This document shows, piece by piece, positions 8,630 through 17,973 of a stretch of 64,000 nucleotides of DNA. Under the pieces are notes generated by a model. The model had not been told where the DNA came from, made no database searches, and worked only from the letters and a program-made list of their open reading frames with translations. Position 1 is the first letter of the stretch. Every line of letters begins with the position of its first letter. The stretch covers positions 1,182,356 through 1,246,355 of the forward strand of contig NZ_CP060140.1 in the NCBI RefSeq assembly GCF_022376295.1. The letters are read 5' to 3'. The translations under genes were made by a program, and so were the position numbers. Source of the DNA: Nodularia sphaerocarpa UHCC 0038 (GTDB lineage Bacteria; Cyanobacteriota; Cyanobacteriia; Cyanobacteriales; Nostocaceae).

Positions 8630-8988
8630 AGCAGGCAGATGAAAACGAATAATAATTATATCACAAAAACAATTCAAAATTCCATCTTTCCCAAGATGTA
8701 ATACCAATTTTATCTGAGGTTTCGCCCAATAAATTATGTAGAGACGTTATATATAACGTTTCTACATCCAGAGAATCAAGCGCATCTATGACTACGCCAC
8801 GCAAGCTATCAAAAACAAACGGTACAAGTAATTTTTAACGCTCTTATTTAATCACCATAATCTCAGTCAAGAATAGGGTGATTATCTTGCTATTTCACAG
8901 AGTTATCTGTAATATCTATGACTAATCGCTAAAATACTAAATCTTAATCGATTAACTGTAGATTTAAATTCAGGAGCATCACGTCGGT
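8630..8988. other. Intergenic region uppS to sbpA
   Basis: 359 bases without a gene. It holds the palindrome at 8737-8766 and the upstream region of the sulfate uptake genes. AGGAG at 8972-8976 lies 12 bases before the sbpA ATG. I could not identify a regulator site with confidence. Confidence 0.4.
8737..8766. repeat. 30-base palindrome (possible REP-like element or terminator of uppS)
   Basis: TGTAGAGACGTTATA is followed immediately by TATAACGTTTCTACA, an inverted repeat of 15 bases per arm with a single mismatch. It lies 107 bases after the uppS stop. No T run follows. Confidence 0.7.
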
Positions 8989-10056
8989 ATGTGGCTGGAT
9001 AATTGGAATCGATGGCAACGCACGCCTTTAAAAAGCTTTATTTCGCTATTTTTGGTAGTAGTTAGCTTGACTAGCGCGATCGCTGCCTGCTCTCCTGGTA
9101 ATAGTAGCAACGCTGCCGGAAAAAAAGAACTTACCCTAGTGAGTTACGCCGTCACCCGCGCCGCATATAAAAACATTATTCCTCTATTTGTCGAACACTG
9201 GCGAGAAAAAACCGGACAGACCGTCACCTTTGGTCAAAGCTACGGCGGCTCAGGCTCCCAAACCCGTGCCGTAATTAACGGTTTAGAAGCCGACATAGTA
9301 GCCCTAGCCCTATCAGCAGACACCTTGCAAATCCAAAATGCCGGACTGATTAAACCAGGCTGGGAGAAAAAGACCCCCAACGGCGACGGTATTGTTCACA
9401 GTTCTGTGGGCGTAATTGTTACCCGTGAAGGCAACCCCAAAAACATTCAAAACTGGGATGATTTAGCCCGCGATGATGTCAGCGTCATCACCGCCAACCC
9501 CAAAACCTCCGGCGGCGCTCGTTGGAACTACATGGCATTGTGGGGAAAAGTGACCAAAACAGGCGGCACTGAAGAACAAGCCCAAGACTTTGTGACTAAA
9601 GTCTACAGCAACGTGCCAGTTTTACCAAGAGATGCCCGTGAAGCCACAGATGCATTCTTCGTCCAAAAACAGGGAGATGCACTGATAAACTATGAGAACG
9701 AAGTCATCTTAGCTAAACAGCAGGGACAAAATCTACCTTATGTAGTTCCGGATATTAATATTTCTATTGATAGCCCCATTGCCGTAGTCGATAGCTATGT
9801 TGATAAGCAAGGTAACCGGGAAGTAGCAGAAGCCTTTGTGCAGTTTCTCTTTACCCCCGAAGCCCAGCGCGAATTTGCCAAAGTGGGTTTTCGATCTGTA
9901 ATACCGGAAGTAGTAGCGGAATTTGCTGATACTTATCCCAAAATCTCCACCCTGTTCACCATTGAAGACTTTGGCGGCTGGAATCAAGTCAGCCCGAAAT
10001 TCTTTGCCGATGGCGCAATTTTTGACGATATCCAAGCAAATATTGCTGGACGCTAG
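8989..10056 (+). CDS. sbpA: Sulfate ABC transporter substrate-binding lipoprotein
   Basis: A 355-residue periplasmic sulfate (or thiosulfate) receptor of the SbpA/CysP family. The N-terminus has a hydrophobic signal segment (16-32) ending in the lipobox 'AIAAC' with Cys34, so it is probably a lipoprotein. Family motifs include 'LTLVSYAVTRAAY', 'QSYGGSGSQTRAVI' (ligand-binding Ser/Arg loop), 'NPKTSGGARWNYMALWG' and 'VLPRDAREATDAFF'. It precedes cysT and cysW, the cognate permeases, with only a small inserted repeat (10067-10193) between sbpA and cysT. Expression is expected to rise under sulfur limitation; I saw no certain operator. Confidence 0.93.
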   Translation: MWLDNWNRWQRTPLKSFISLFLVVVSLTSAIAACSPGNSSNAAGKKELTLVSYAVTRAAYKNIIPLFVEHWREKTGQTVTFGQSYGGSGSQTRAVINGLEADIVALALSADTLQIQNAGLIKPGWEKKTPNGDGIVHSSVGVIVTREGNPKNIQNWDDLARDDVSVITANPKTSGGARWNYMALWGKVTKTGGTEEQAQDFVTKVYSNVPVLPRDAREATDAFFVQKQGDALINYENEVILAKQQGQNLPYVVPDINISIDSPIAVVDSYVDKQGNREVAEAFVQFLFTPEAQREFAKVGFRSVIPEVVAEFADTYPKISTLFTIEDFGGWNQVSPKFFADGAIFDDIQANIAGR

Positions 10057-10066
10057 GTCTAACTTA

Positions 10067-10193
10067 AGTAGGGAAGGATGAATAAACCAAACTATGTTAC
10101 GACTCGTAAATAAGACCCAAACCCTTACTAATGACCAATGACAAATGACAAATGACGACCCTAGCTAGTTAACTTTATTTACGCCGACCTACT
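10067..10193. mobile_element. Miniature TA-flanked element, family 2 (complete copy, 127 bp)
   Basis: The element runs from AGTAGGG to CCTACT and is flanked on both sides by TA (10065-10066 and 10194-10195). It carries a small CCAATGA-type repeat in the middle. It separates sbpA from cysT. The reverse complement of the same sequence, with a second element inserted, lies at 31432-31774. It has no coding capacity. Confidence 0.65.
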
Positions 10194-10207
10194 TATATTC
10201 TGAAGCC

Positions 10208-11059
10208 ATGACAGTTTCAAACACACAGTCTACCTTCCCCCATGCCCCCAAAAATTGGCTCAAGGGCTTTTCTTTGCCGTGGGGAGTCACCATTACCTAT
10301 ATCTCCATCGTCCTGCTGCTGCCTGTGGCCGCCTTGATGCTGCGAGCCGCAACCCTATCACCTGCGGAGTTTTGGCGGCTGGCTACCGCACCAGTTGCCC
10401 TGTCAACCTATAACATCACCTTTGTCACGGCCTTCTTTGCAGCCGCTATAAACTGCGTAGCTGGCACTGCGACCGCCTGGGTGCTGGTGCGCTACGACTT
10501 CCCCTTGAAGCGGGTTTTAGATGCCGTCATTGACCTGCCCTTTGCCCTACCCACAGCAGTTGCAGGTATCACTCTCGCAACAGTGTACAGCGAGCAAGGC
10601 TGGATTGGCTCATTTCTCAGTCCCTTGGGCATTAGGGTTTCTTTCACTCGCCTGGGGGTAGCCGTGGCGATGGTGTTTATTTCTGTGCCTTTTGTGGTTC
10701 GTAGCGTGCAGCCTGTACTGCAAGAGCTAGATCATAACATTGAAGAAGCTGCCTGGTCTCTGGGGGCTTCCCAGTGGGAAACTTGTTGGCGGGTGGTGCT
10801 GCCGCCGCTTATACCTGCCATCCTCACCGGTACAACCCAAGCTTTCGCCCGTGCAGTGGGAGAATATGGCTCAGTGGTTTTGATTGCGGCTAATATTCCC
10901 TATCAAGATTTAATTGCCCCCATTCTAGTATTCCAGCGCCTCGAAGAAAATGACATGGCTGGGGCGACAGCTATTGGCACCGTGTTACTACTGATTTCTC
11001 TGGTACTGTTGCTGATGGTCAACTTATTGCAAGCTTGGAGGCAGCGTTATGAGGGTTGA
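10208..11059 (+). CDS. cysT: Sulfate ABC transporter permease CysT
   Basis: Inner-membrane permease of the sulfate/thiosulfate importer. Of its 283 residues about six hydrophobic helices can be drawn. The EAA cytoplasmic loop 'EEAAWSLGASQWETCW', which docks on the ATPase, is present at about 178-195. Family blocks 'DLPFALPTAVAGITLATVY' (read as two parts) and 'ARAVGEYGSVVLIA' are intact. The gene overlaps cysW by 11 bases. The start ATG at 10208 follows the family-2 miniature element by 14 bases, so the element supplies its immediate 5' leader. Confidence 0.94.
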   Translation: MTVSNTQSTFPHAPKNWLKGFSLPWGVTITYISIVLLLPVAALMLRAATLSPAEFWRLATAPVALSTYNITFVTAFFAAAINCVAGTATAWVLVRYDFPLKRVLDAVIDLPFALPTAVAGITLATVYSEQGWIGSFLSPLGIRVSFTRLGVAVAMVFISVPFVVRSVQPVLQELDHNIEEAAWSLGASQWETCWRVVLPPLIPAILTGTTQAFARAVGEYGSVVLIAANIPYQDLIAPILVFQRLEENDMAGATAIGTVLLLISLVLLLMVNLLQAWRQRYEG

Positions 11060-11921
11060 ATCTAAATCTATCCAGTCTCTCCCCGGCGCAGTCAAGTCCG
11101 ATAAGGGTCGAGAGTGGGGCAAAATTGCTTTGATTGCGGCAGTTGTCACCTATTTAGGGCTGGTATTGCTTCTCCCCACCCTTTATGTATTCATTGGAGC
11201 TTTTAGCCGGGGTATCGCCCCATTTTTCGCTACTCTCATCGACCCCGATTTTACTCAGGCTTTGCGTCTGACAGCAATGGCTGTAGGAGTAGCTGTACCG
11301 CTAAACGTAATTTTTGGGCTATGTGCAGCTTGGGTAATTGCCCGCCGTCGGTTTCGGGGGCGTACTCTGTTACTAAGTATTATTGACTTGCCTTTTTCAA
11401 TTTCGCCCATTGTGGCAGGTTTAATGCTGGTTTCCCTCTATGGACGCAATGGGCTACTTGGCCCTGTGCTACAGTCCCTGGATATCAAGATTATCTTTTC
11501 CTTCCCCGCCATTGCTCTGGCGACGATGATGGGGGGAATGCCTTTTGTGGCTCGTGAAGTGATTCCCATTTTGGAAGAGGTGGGTACTCAAGAAGAAGAA
11601 GCTGCTAAAACTTTGGGGGCTGGAGAATGGCAGATTTTTTGGCGAGTCACCTTACCTTCTATTCGCTGGGGATTGTTTTATGGTATTATTCTGACGACGG
11701 CTCGCGCTATGGGAGAGTATGGTGCTATTGCTGTTGTTTCCAGTAATTTAATTGGCCGTACCCAAACTCTGACTCTCTATGTAGAAGGAGCTTATCGCAA
11801 TTACGATTCTCAAAGTGCCTTTGCAGCTTCGGTGGTTTTAGCTGGACTTGCTGGTGCAACGCTGGTCATTAAAGAGGTGTTTGAGCGTCGCATTCGTATA
11901 AAAGATGAAGAGAACAGCTAG
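11049..11921 (+). CDS. cysW: Sulfate ABC transporter permease CysW
   Basis: Second permease of the sulfate importer, partner of CysT. It has 290 residues and six predicted helices. The EAA loop is 'EEEAAKTLGAGEWQIFW', and 'TARAMGEYGAIAVVSSNL' is the conserved CysW block. It starts inside the end of cysT (11-base overlap), showing translational coupling. In many cyanobacteria cysA follows. Here the gene ends at 11921, followed by repeats and then an unrelated opposite-strand gene cluster, so the ATPase must be encoded elsewhere. Confidence 0.94.
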   Translation: MRVESKSIQSLPGAVKSDKGREWGKIALIAAVVTYLGLVLLLPTLYVFIGAFSRGIAPFFATLIDPDFTQALRLTAMAVGVAVPLNVIFGLCAAWVIARRRFRGRTLLLSIIDLPFSISPIVAGLMLVSLYGRNGLLGPVLQSLDIKIIFSFPAIALATMMGGMPFVAREVIPILEEVGTQEEEAAKTLGAGEWQIFWRVTLPSIRWGLFYGIILTTARAMGEYGAIAVVSSNLIGRTQTLTLYVEGAYRNYDSQSAFAASVVLAGLAGATLVIKEVFERRIRIKDEENS

Positions 11922-11937
11922 CACCGCAAGGTGTTCG

Positions 11938-11973
11938 TCAAAAGTCAAAAGTCAAAAGTCAAAAGTCAAAAGT
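11938..11973. repeat. Short tandem repeat array, unit AAAAGTC
   Basis: About five copies of AAAAGTC directly after the cysW stop and the motif CACCGCAAGGTGTTCGTCA. Confidence 0.85.
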
Positions 11974-12039
11974 AATTAACCACAGATGAATACAGATAAA
12001 TCTTTACCCAAGTAGCCATTATTCGAGTAATAAACAAAA

Positions 12040-12062
12040 CCCTCTCCTTACCAAGGAGAGGG
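12040..12062. terminator. Perfect 10-bp-stem hairpin downstream of cysW
   Basis: CCCTCTCCTT, three bases of loop, then AAGGAGAGGG. It has no T run, so it may be part of a dispersed repeat rather than a classic terminator. It lies between the convergent cysW and the small membrane-protein gene. Confidence 0.45.
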
Positions 12063-12110
12063 ACAGGTTTTGCATGGCAAAACCAGGGTGAGGTTCCGGC
12101 TGCTTGAAGT

Positions 12111-12221
12111 TCACTGATATAAAAAGCCAGTAATTATCAGGGGTAGGAGAATTAAGGCGGACACAATTAACACAAGTGTTGCTGGATCGATTTTAATATG
12201 ATTCTTCTGTGGATCTCGCAT
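12111..12221 (-). CDS. Small single-pass membrane protein (36 residues), function unknown
   Basis: An ATG at 12221-12219 opens a 36-codon frame ending with TGA at 12111. The product starts with a charged segment ('MRDPQKNHIKIDPAT') and continues with an almost uninterrupted hydrophobic stretch ('LVLIVSALILLPLIITGF', about residues 16-33), ending 'LYQ'. The polar head plus one membrane helix is typical of the tiny subunits of photosynthetic and NDH-1 complexes, or of small regulatory membrane proteins, and is unlike a random frame in this repeat-rich gap. I do not recognise the family. A GAG at about 14 bases upstream is a weak ribosome binding site. Confidence 0.5.
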   Translation of the reverse strand: MRDPQKNHIKIDPATLVLIVSALILLPLIITGFLYQ

Positions 12222-12415
12222 TTGCCACTATCTCAAACTAACTCAATAGGACTGTTTAAATATTAAAGCTTTGTAGAGAGGACTTTATATAAAATGTATT
12301 TTTGTAGCGACTGTCTTGATTGTCAAGCGATCGCTACTTTGATCAGAAGTGATGAACCGAAGATAATATTAGTTTTCTTTATTTCTTGTCGTCGTGCGCC
12401 CTGGGCTTGACAAAG

Positions 12416-12431
12416 AAGGGCTAAAGCCCTT
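12416..12431. terminator. Short hairpin AAGGGCTAAAGCCCTT downstream of the histidine kinase cluster
   Basis: AAGGGCT pairs with AGCCCTT around a two-base loop, 25 bases beyond the stop of the minus-strand kinase gene. No T run is visible. It may be a dispersed cyanobacterial repeat. Confidence 0.35.
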
Positions 12432-12455
12432 ACTACGAGCTTATTTAAAACTGCG

Positions 12456-14348
12456 CTAATTTCTATTTTGAACGGCGTTAATGGTTTGCAATAACTGACT
12501 GGCTGTGTAAGGTTTGGCTAAAAAGGCTTTAATGCCAAGATTATGCGCTGCATTTACTTTCTCTGTTGTGGCTAGTCCACTTACTGCTATGATTTTAACA
12601 TTTGGGTTGATTTTTTGCAATGTTTTAATAGTTCTTATCCCATCCATATCTGGCATTACCATATCGGTTAAAACAAGAGCTATTTTATCTTGATTTTCTA
12701 CATACACAGCTATGGCTTCAATACCATCACTGGCTGTAATTGCTTGGTAATTATGGTTTTCTAGTGATGTTTTCGTAATCTCCCGAATGGCAGGTTCATC
12801 ATCTACAACTAAAATTAATTCTCCATTGCCTTGGGGTAAACTCTGCTCTATTTCTTCTCTGGTTTCTGTGATATCTTGTGCTGGTAAATAAACCTGGAAT
12901 TGAGTGCCGTTTTCTGGTTTGCTGTGTACTTTGACAAAACCACCGTGGCTTTTAATTATCCCAATGACTGTAGAAAGTCCTAAGCCTGTTCCTTTACCTG
13001 TTTCTTTAGTTGTAAAAAATGGCTCAAATATCCGATCTAATATTTCTGGTTTAATACCCATGCCCGTATCGATGACAGTGATGACTATATAGGAACCAAC
13101 TTGAGCATCAATGTTCATTCTGGCATAATTCTCGTCTACTAAGAGATTTTCTGCCAAGATTTTTAATTTTCCGCCGTTGGGCATGGCATCACGAGCATTA
13201 ACACACAAATTCATCAGCACTTGATGTAATTGTGTGGCATCACCAGATACTGTCCAAAGATTTGGGGGGATTTGGGTTGTAACTTCTATTGATTTGGGAA
13301 AGGTTTCTTTGATAATTTGCTGAATTTCAATAATTAAATGCTTTAATTGTAAAAGGGTACGATCGCCCTCAAGTCCACGGGTAAATGATAATACTTGATT
13401 AACTAAACTGGCTCCACGTTTGGCGTTGGAAATTAAAATCGGTAATAACCGCCGAGAGCGCTCATCGTGCATTTGCGATTCTAAAAGTTGTGCTGTCATC
13501 ATAATTGGAGCGAGAACATTGTTAAGATCATGGGCGATACCGCTTGCCAATGTGCCAATGCTTTCTAATCTTTGCGCTCTGAGAAACTGAGATTCCAGTT
13601 GCTTTTTTTCGGTAATATCAGTATTGACTATGAGGATCGATTGTGGTGTTTTACCGAAGTTGCGAACTAATGTCCAACGGCTCTCGACAATGATTTCTTT
13701 GCCGAATTTGGTTCTTTGATGTAATTCTCCGAACCATGAACCATGTTGCATGAGATGATTGAATGCTTGTTGTAATAGCAGTTCATTGTTTTCATGCCAA
13801 AGCTCTTGGGTTTTTTTGCCAATTACTTCTGCTTTTTTCCAACCGTATAAATCTTCGGCGGCTTTGTTCCAAAATAAAACAGGGTCGTCTATATCATGGA
13901 CGAAAATGGCATCGGTGGCAATGTCGAGTAAGGCGGCTTGTTGGCGGATTTTATGTTCTGTTTGTTTGCGTTCTATGGCGTAACGAATGGAACGCTCTAG
14001 CAAGGGTGCTGTTAACTGGCTTTTTTCTAGATAATCTGCTGCGCCGGCTTTCATGGCTTCTAGGTCTATTTCTCTGTCTCCCTGACCGGTGAGTAATATT
14101 ATGGGAGATGAGCATCCTTTGGCTATGGCTTGGCGTAATAGCTCTAGTCCATTGTTCATTCCTAAACGATAGTCTACTAGATAAATATCATGATTGTTAT
14201 GAGCGATCGCATCCTTTCCGGCTTCATAACTATCTATCCATGACAACTCGCAGCCAGTCACCTGAAATTCCCTAAACCAATCACGAGTTAAGATATAATC
14301 GTCTTCATCATCATCAACTAACAAAACTCTGATCGGGTTGTTGTTCAT
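12456..14348 (-). CDS. Hybrid histidine kinase: REC-PAS-HisKA-HATPase-REC
   Basis: A 630-residue signalling protein without membrane segments. The N-terminal receiver domain (about 6-125) has the acidic triad 'VDDDEDD' and phospho-acceptor Asp59 in 'YLVDYRL'. A PAS domain follows (about 140-250, 'FWNKAAEDLYGW'). The H-box 'GIAHDLNNVLAP' places the phosphorylated His at 273. The ATP-binding N, G1 and G2 boxes ('MNLCVNARDAMP', 'DTGMGI', 'GTGLGLS') are intact. A second receiver (about 505-625, 'LVLTDMVMPDMDG') ends the protein. It overlaps the upstream response-regulator gene by 35 bases and is the last gene of a four-gene cluster. The signal is unknown. Confidence 0.9.
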   Translation of the reverse strand: MNNNPIRVLLVDDDEDDYILTRDWFREFQVTGCELSWIDSYEAGKDAIAHNNHDIYLVDYRLGMNNGLELLRQAIAKGCSSPIILLTGQGDREIDLEAMKAGAADYLEKSQLTAPLLERSIRYAIERKQTEHKIRQQAALLDIATDAIFVHDIDDPVLFWNKAAEDLYGWKKAEVIGKKTQELWHENNELLLQQAFNHLMQHGSWFGELHQRTKFGKEIIVESRWTLVRNFGKTPQSILIVNTDITEKKQLESQFLRAQRLESIGTLASGIAHDLNNVLAPIMMTAQLLESQMHDERSRRLLPILISNAKRGASLVNQVLSFTRGLEGDRTLLQLKHLIIEIQQIIKETFPKSIEVTTQIPPNLWTVSGDATQLHQVLMNLCVNARDAMPNGGKLKILAENLLVDENYARMNIDAQVGSYIVITVIDTGMGIKPEILDRIFEPFFTTKETGKGTGLGLSTVIGIIKSHGGFVKVHSKPENGTQFQVYLPAQDITETREEIEQSLPQGNGELILVVDDEPAIREITKTSLENHNYQAITASDGIEAIAVYVENQDKIALVLTDMVMPDMDGIRTIKTLQKINPNVKIIAVSGLATTEKVNAAHNLGIKAFLAKPYTASQLLQTINAVQNRN

Positions 14349-14811
14349 TTATCTCTCCCACGCCTTCTAGTGGTAGTTGCACTGTGTCAAACCAGTATTT
14401 TCCGATACGTTTCATGATTTCCACTAAGGCCACAAATGTGAATGGCTTAGTAATAAAAGAATTTGCGCCCAAATTGTAAGTATGGTATATATCCTCTTTG
14501 TCATCTGAGGTTGAGAGTACAATCACGGGAATACGCCGCAGCATGGCATCTGTTTTAATATCTTTGAGGACTTCCAGACCATTTTTTTTAGGCATATTTA
14601 AGTCTAATAAAATCAACCCTGGAGGTGGGGCTTGACTTTTGTCACTATATAGACCACGATTATACAGATAATCCAGCAACTCTTCACCATTGCTGACAAT
14701 ATGCAGATCCATTGGCAATTGGCTTTCTGCTAATGCTTCACGAACTAATATGTGGTCATCTTGATCGTCATCTGCCATTAATATTGTGACAGTTTTTTGA
14801 CTAAGTTTCAC
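14314..14811 (-). CDS. Single-domain response regulator, Rcp1-like
   Basis: A stand-alone receiver of 165 residues without an output domain. Acidic pocket 'MADDDQDD' (12-19), phospho-acceptor Asp70 in 'ILLDLNMPKKNG', the Ser/Thr in 'VLSTS', and the Lys in 'FITKPF' are all present. The 'DDQDDHILV' start, the insert around 55-65 and the 'LNMPKKNG' block resemble Rcp1, the phosphorelay partner of phytochrome Cph1. It sits between the large kinase (14953-17973) and the hybrid kinase (its end overlaps the latter's start by 35 bases), so it probably relays phosphate between them. Confidence 0.9.
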   Translation of the reverse strand: MKLSQKTVTILMADDDQDDHILVREALAESQLPMDLHIVSNGEELLDYLYNRGLYSDKSQAPPPGLILLDLNMPKKNGLEVLKDIKTDAMLRRIPVIVLSTSDDKEDIYHTYNLGANSFITKPFTFVALVEIMKRIGKYWFDTVQLPLEGVGEINEQQPDQSFVS

Positions 14812-14952
14812 CCTGAATTATCTCCTATAAATTAGTCACACTGGGAATCAAGTATAAATAAATATTAAATTTCTACATTTGATTAGATATATCTGTTATG
14901 TAAGAGGATGGCACTTGCCAGGTTTTTAGTAATCTCTCTCTAGTAAGAATAA

Positions 14953-17900
14953 TTAAAAATTGCCATTCATGGGCAACTTCACCATAAATTTTGCTCCTTG
15001 TCCTGGTTGACTTTCCACTGTGATTACCCCCTGATGGCGTTGGGCAATTTTGCGGCAGATGGCTAAACCCATACCAGTACCCTGATATTCCTGACGACTA
15101 TGCAAACGTTGAAAAATATTGAAAATGCGGTCAACATACTTTTGTTCCAAACCAATCCCATTATCTTCAACAGTGATTTGGCAAATTTCGGAAACGACGG
15201 CAATTTGATCAAATTGACTGGGCAAAATTTGACTGTAGACTTTGACTACAGGGGGTGTTTGGGGGTGGTGAAATTTCAGGGCGTTACCGATGAGGTTTTG
15301 CAGTAATTGGCGCATCTGTAAGGGATCGGCTTTAATAGTGGGTAAATCTCCTACCTCTACACGTCCATTGGTGTGCTGAATAGTGACTTCTAAATCAGAC
15401 AATACCTCTTGGGCTATTTGTGTCAAATTCACCGCCACAAAAGGCTGCGCCCTAGTGGTAACTCGTGAAAGTGTCAAGAGGTCTTTAATTAAAGTTTGCA
15501 TCCGCAAAGCAGCGTTCTGCATTCGTTCGAGATAATCGCGTCCTTGTGGGCTTAAGTCATTTTCGCTGGTGGTTGTGAGGCGATCGCCAAAGCTGATAAT
15601 TTTACGTAGTGGCTCTTGTAAATCATGGGAAGCAATAAAGGCAAATTCTTGCAGTTCTTGATTAGAACGGGCGAGTTCATGGCGTTGACGAGTTTCTTTG
15701 TCGAGGATTAAACTCTGATCTAGAGCAATACCTATTTGATCTGCAAGTTGTCGCAACAGTTCAATTTCCCATTGTATCCATTCACGGGGGCGAACTGACA
15801 AGTCAGCGCTGGCGCTATCGCACTGATGAGCAATCAGCAATCCCCAAAGTTGATTTTCGCAGAACACCGGAACAATCAAATTAGCTTTGACACCAAATTT
15901 TTGCAGCCATTTCAGATAACTAGGTTCGAGTTCAACCTGTTCTATATCAGCAATTGCACTAATTCCCCCCTGACGATATTTTTCACTGTAATCTTCTCCT
16001 AAACAAAGATCAGTAATATGCTCTCCTAAAATCACAGGTAAACCGGGTACGACTGCTTCTTTCCGCACCTTGTAAGAATTATTGCTGATCTGCAAAATTA
16101 ACACCCGGTCGGCGTGTAGTAACTTTTGGACTTCTGTAACGCTGGTTTGAAGAATTTGATCGATTTCTAAAGATTGGCGAATTTTCAGAGTGATATCAGC
16201 GAATAATTGCGCTGCGGAAGCCGCCGCAAGGCTTTGCAAGTTTTGCCGTTGTAATTGAGCTTGTACCTGTTGGAGTTCGTCCAGCGCAGCGCGGCGATCG
16301 CTAATATCCATGATCCCGCCAATCATCCGCACTGCATAACCATCATCATCCCACACAGCCTGACCGCGAGCCAAAATCCACTTATAAGAGCCATCCTGAC
16401 ACTGGACTTGATGCTCAATAATCAAAAATGGGGTTTTCTTGGCGTTGTGATCAGCAATTGCTTGTTGCACCGCCTCGAAATCTTCTGGATGTATCCGGGA
16501 ACACCATTCATGGACATCAGAGGAAATTTCTTCGTCTTCGTAACCAAGCATTTCCTTCCAGCGCCGGGAAAAAAACATTTCATTAGTTTTCAGGTTCCAG
16601 TCCCAAATGCCATCATTGGTACTGCGTACAGCTAACTGCCAACGTTCTTCACTCTTTTTCAGTGCATCTTCAAATCGTTGACGCTCAATAGCTGTGGCTA
16701 AAATATTGGCGACAGCTTGGATAAAATAAACATCATCTTTGGTAAAAGTCCGCTCTCTGGTTGTATGTGCGCCTAATACACCAAATGGAGATTCTTGTCC
16801 ATGAATTACCACACTTATACCACCCACCACTTGATGCTCATGTAGCAGCGCTGGAGCATTAAATCGCGTTTCTTGCTGAAGGTTAGTCACAATCACTGGT
16901 GACTGAGAAAGCAAAGTATAACCAGCTTGGGAATTGATCTCACTGCTGACTCTTGCTTGTCCCACTAGCCCAGATAGCCAACCAACTCCCGCCCGCAGTA
17001 GTAATGCGTCACCATCTGGTAACAGTTCCAAAATCTTGCAATATTCAACCTTGAGATGTTGAGCAACAAGGGTTACACAAGAGTTCATCAATGTAGTCAA
17101 ATCTGTTCGGGCTAGCGCCTGTTGACTAAGTTCGGCGACTACAGCTTGTTGATTAGCACGAGTTTCCAGTGCTGACTCTGCTTCCTTGCTTTTGGTAATA
17201 TCTATGTCTAGCCCACACATCCACACAGGTACACCAGAAGCATCATGAAAAGCTGCTCCTTTGCTAGCTAACCAGCGAATGTTACCATCGGATAAAACCA
17301 CGCGAAATTCCAGACTATACTCTATTCCTTCCCGAATCGCTCGCTGATCCGCGTACCTGACCAAATCCTGATCTTGAGGATGAATGCAATTAATAAAAGC
17401 TTCATAAGTACCGTCAAAAGTGCTTTTTTCCCAGCCATAGAGAACTTGCAGGCTATCAGACCAACTAAGTTGGTTGGTTAAGAGGTTCCAGTTCCAAATA
17501 CCCATGTGGGCTGCATCCAAAGCCATGGCGATGTGTTGCTCTCGCAATTGCGCTGACTGAGTTTGCCGTCGTAATTCTTGTATGGCATAATTACCTTCCA
17601 ACAGACGGCGTAATCTGTGAGATAATACTGTCCATTGAATGGGCTTGGTGACAAAATCAGTTGCACCCACAGCAAAAGCTTGCTCTACAGATGCTTGATC
17701 ATTGAGAGCAGTCATGATTAACACAAATGTGTTTTCAGCTTCTGGAAGTGTTTGCAATTGAGCGCAGCAGGTAAATCCATCCATGACCGGCATCACGGCA
17801 TCCACTAACACTATATCTGGGTGTAATTTAGTATAGGTAGCAAGTGCCTCTAAACCGTTACTCGCTTGTGCGAACTGATATCCAGCTTGTTTGATCAGAT

Positions 17901-17973
17901 GGCACAGATGCATTCGGGTAAAATCATCATCATCTACAACTAAAATTAGGGCAGAATCTTTCTTGAACATCAA
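14953..17973 (-). CDS. Large sensor histidine kinase: REC-PAS-GAF-PAS-GAF-HisKA-HATPase
   Basis: A 1006-residue soluble kinase. The N-terminal receiver has Asp58 in 'IVLVDAVMPVMDG'. Two PAS domains with PAC tails are visible ('GIWNWNLLTNQLSWSDSL', 'GIWDWNLKTNEMFFSRRW'). Two GAF domains alternate with them; the second contains 'FCENQLWGLLIAHQC', the signature of phytochrome/CBCR-like GAFs. I see no chromophore-binding Cys-His pair; the residue after the conserved His is not followed by the usual pattern, though 'IAHQCDSA' holds H and C. The H-box 'FIASHDLQEPLRKI' (about 775) belongs to the phytochrome-type HWE-like/HisKA group. 'DNGIGL' and 'GTGMGLAI' complete the ATP site. It overlaps the upstream kinase gene by four bases. 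Confidence 0.88.
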   Translation of the reverse strand: MMFKKDSALILVVDDDDFTRMHLCHLIKQAGYQFAQASNGLEALATYTKLHPDIVLVDAVMPVMDGFTCCAQLQTLPEAENTFVLIMTALNDQASVEQAFAVGATDFVTKPIQWTVLSHRLRRLLEGNYAIQELRRQTQSAQLREQHIAMALDAAHMGIWNWNLLTNQLSWSDSLQVLYGWEKSTFDGTYEAFINCIHPQDQDLVRYADQRAIREGIEYSLEFRVVLSDGNIRWLASKGAAFHDASGVPVWMCGLDIDITKSKEAESALETRANQQAVVAELSQQALARTDLTTLMNSCVTLVAQHLKVEYCKILELLPDGDALLLRAGVGWLSGLVGQARVSSEINSQAGYTLLSQSPVIVTNLQQETRFNAPALLHEHQVVGGISVVIHGQESPFGVLGAHTTRERTFTKDDVYFIQAVANILATAIERQRFEDALKKSEERWQLAVRSTNDGIWDWNLKTNEMFFSRRWKEMLGYEDEEISSDVHEWCSRIHPEDFEAVQQAIADHNAKKTPFLIIEHQVQCQDGSYKWILARGQAVWDDDGYAVRMIGGIMDISDRRAALDELQQVQAQLQRQNLQSLAAASAAQLFADITLKIRQSLEIDQILQTSVTEVQKLLHADRVLILQISNNSYKVRKEAVVPGLPVILGEHITDLCLGEDYSEKYRQGGISAIADIEQVELEPSYLKWLQKFGVKANLIVPVFCENQLWGLLIAHQCDSASADLSVRPREWIQWEIELLRQLADQIGIALDQSLILDKETRQRHELARSNQELQEFAFIASHDLQEPLRKIISFGDRLTTTSENDLSPQGRDYLERMQNAALRMQTLIKDLLTLSRVTTRAQPFVAVNLTQIAQEVLSDLEVTIQHTNGRVEVGDLPTIKADPLQMRQLLQNLIGNALKFHHPQTPPVVKVYSQILPSQFDQIAVVSEICQITVEDNGIGLEQKYVDRIFNIFQRLHSRQEYQGTGMGLAICRKIAQRHQGVITVESQPGQGAKFMVKLPMNGNF

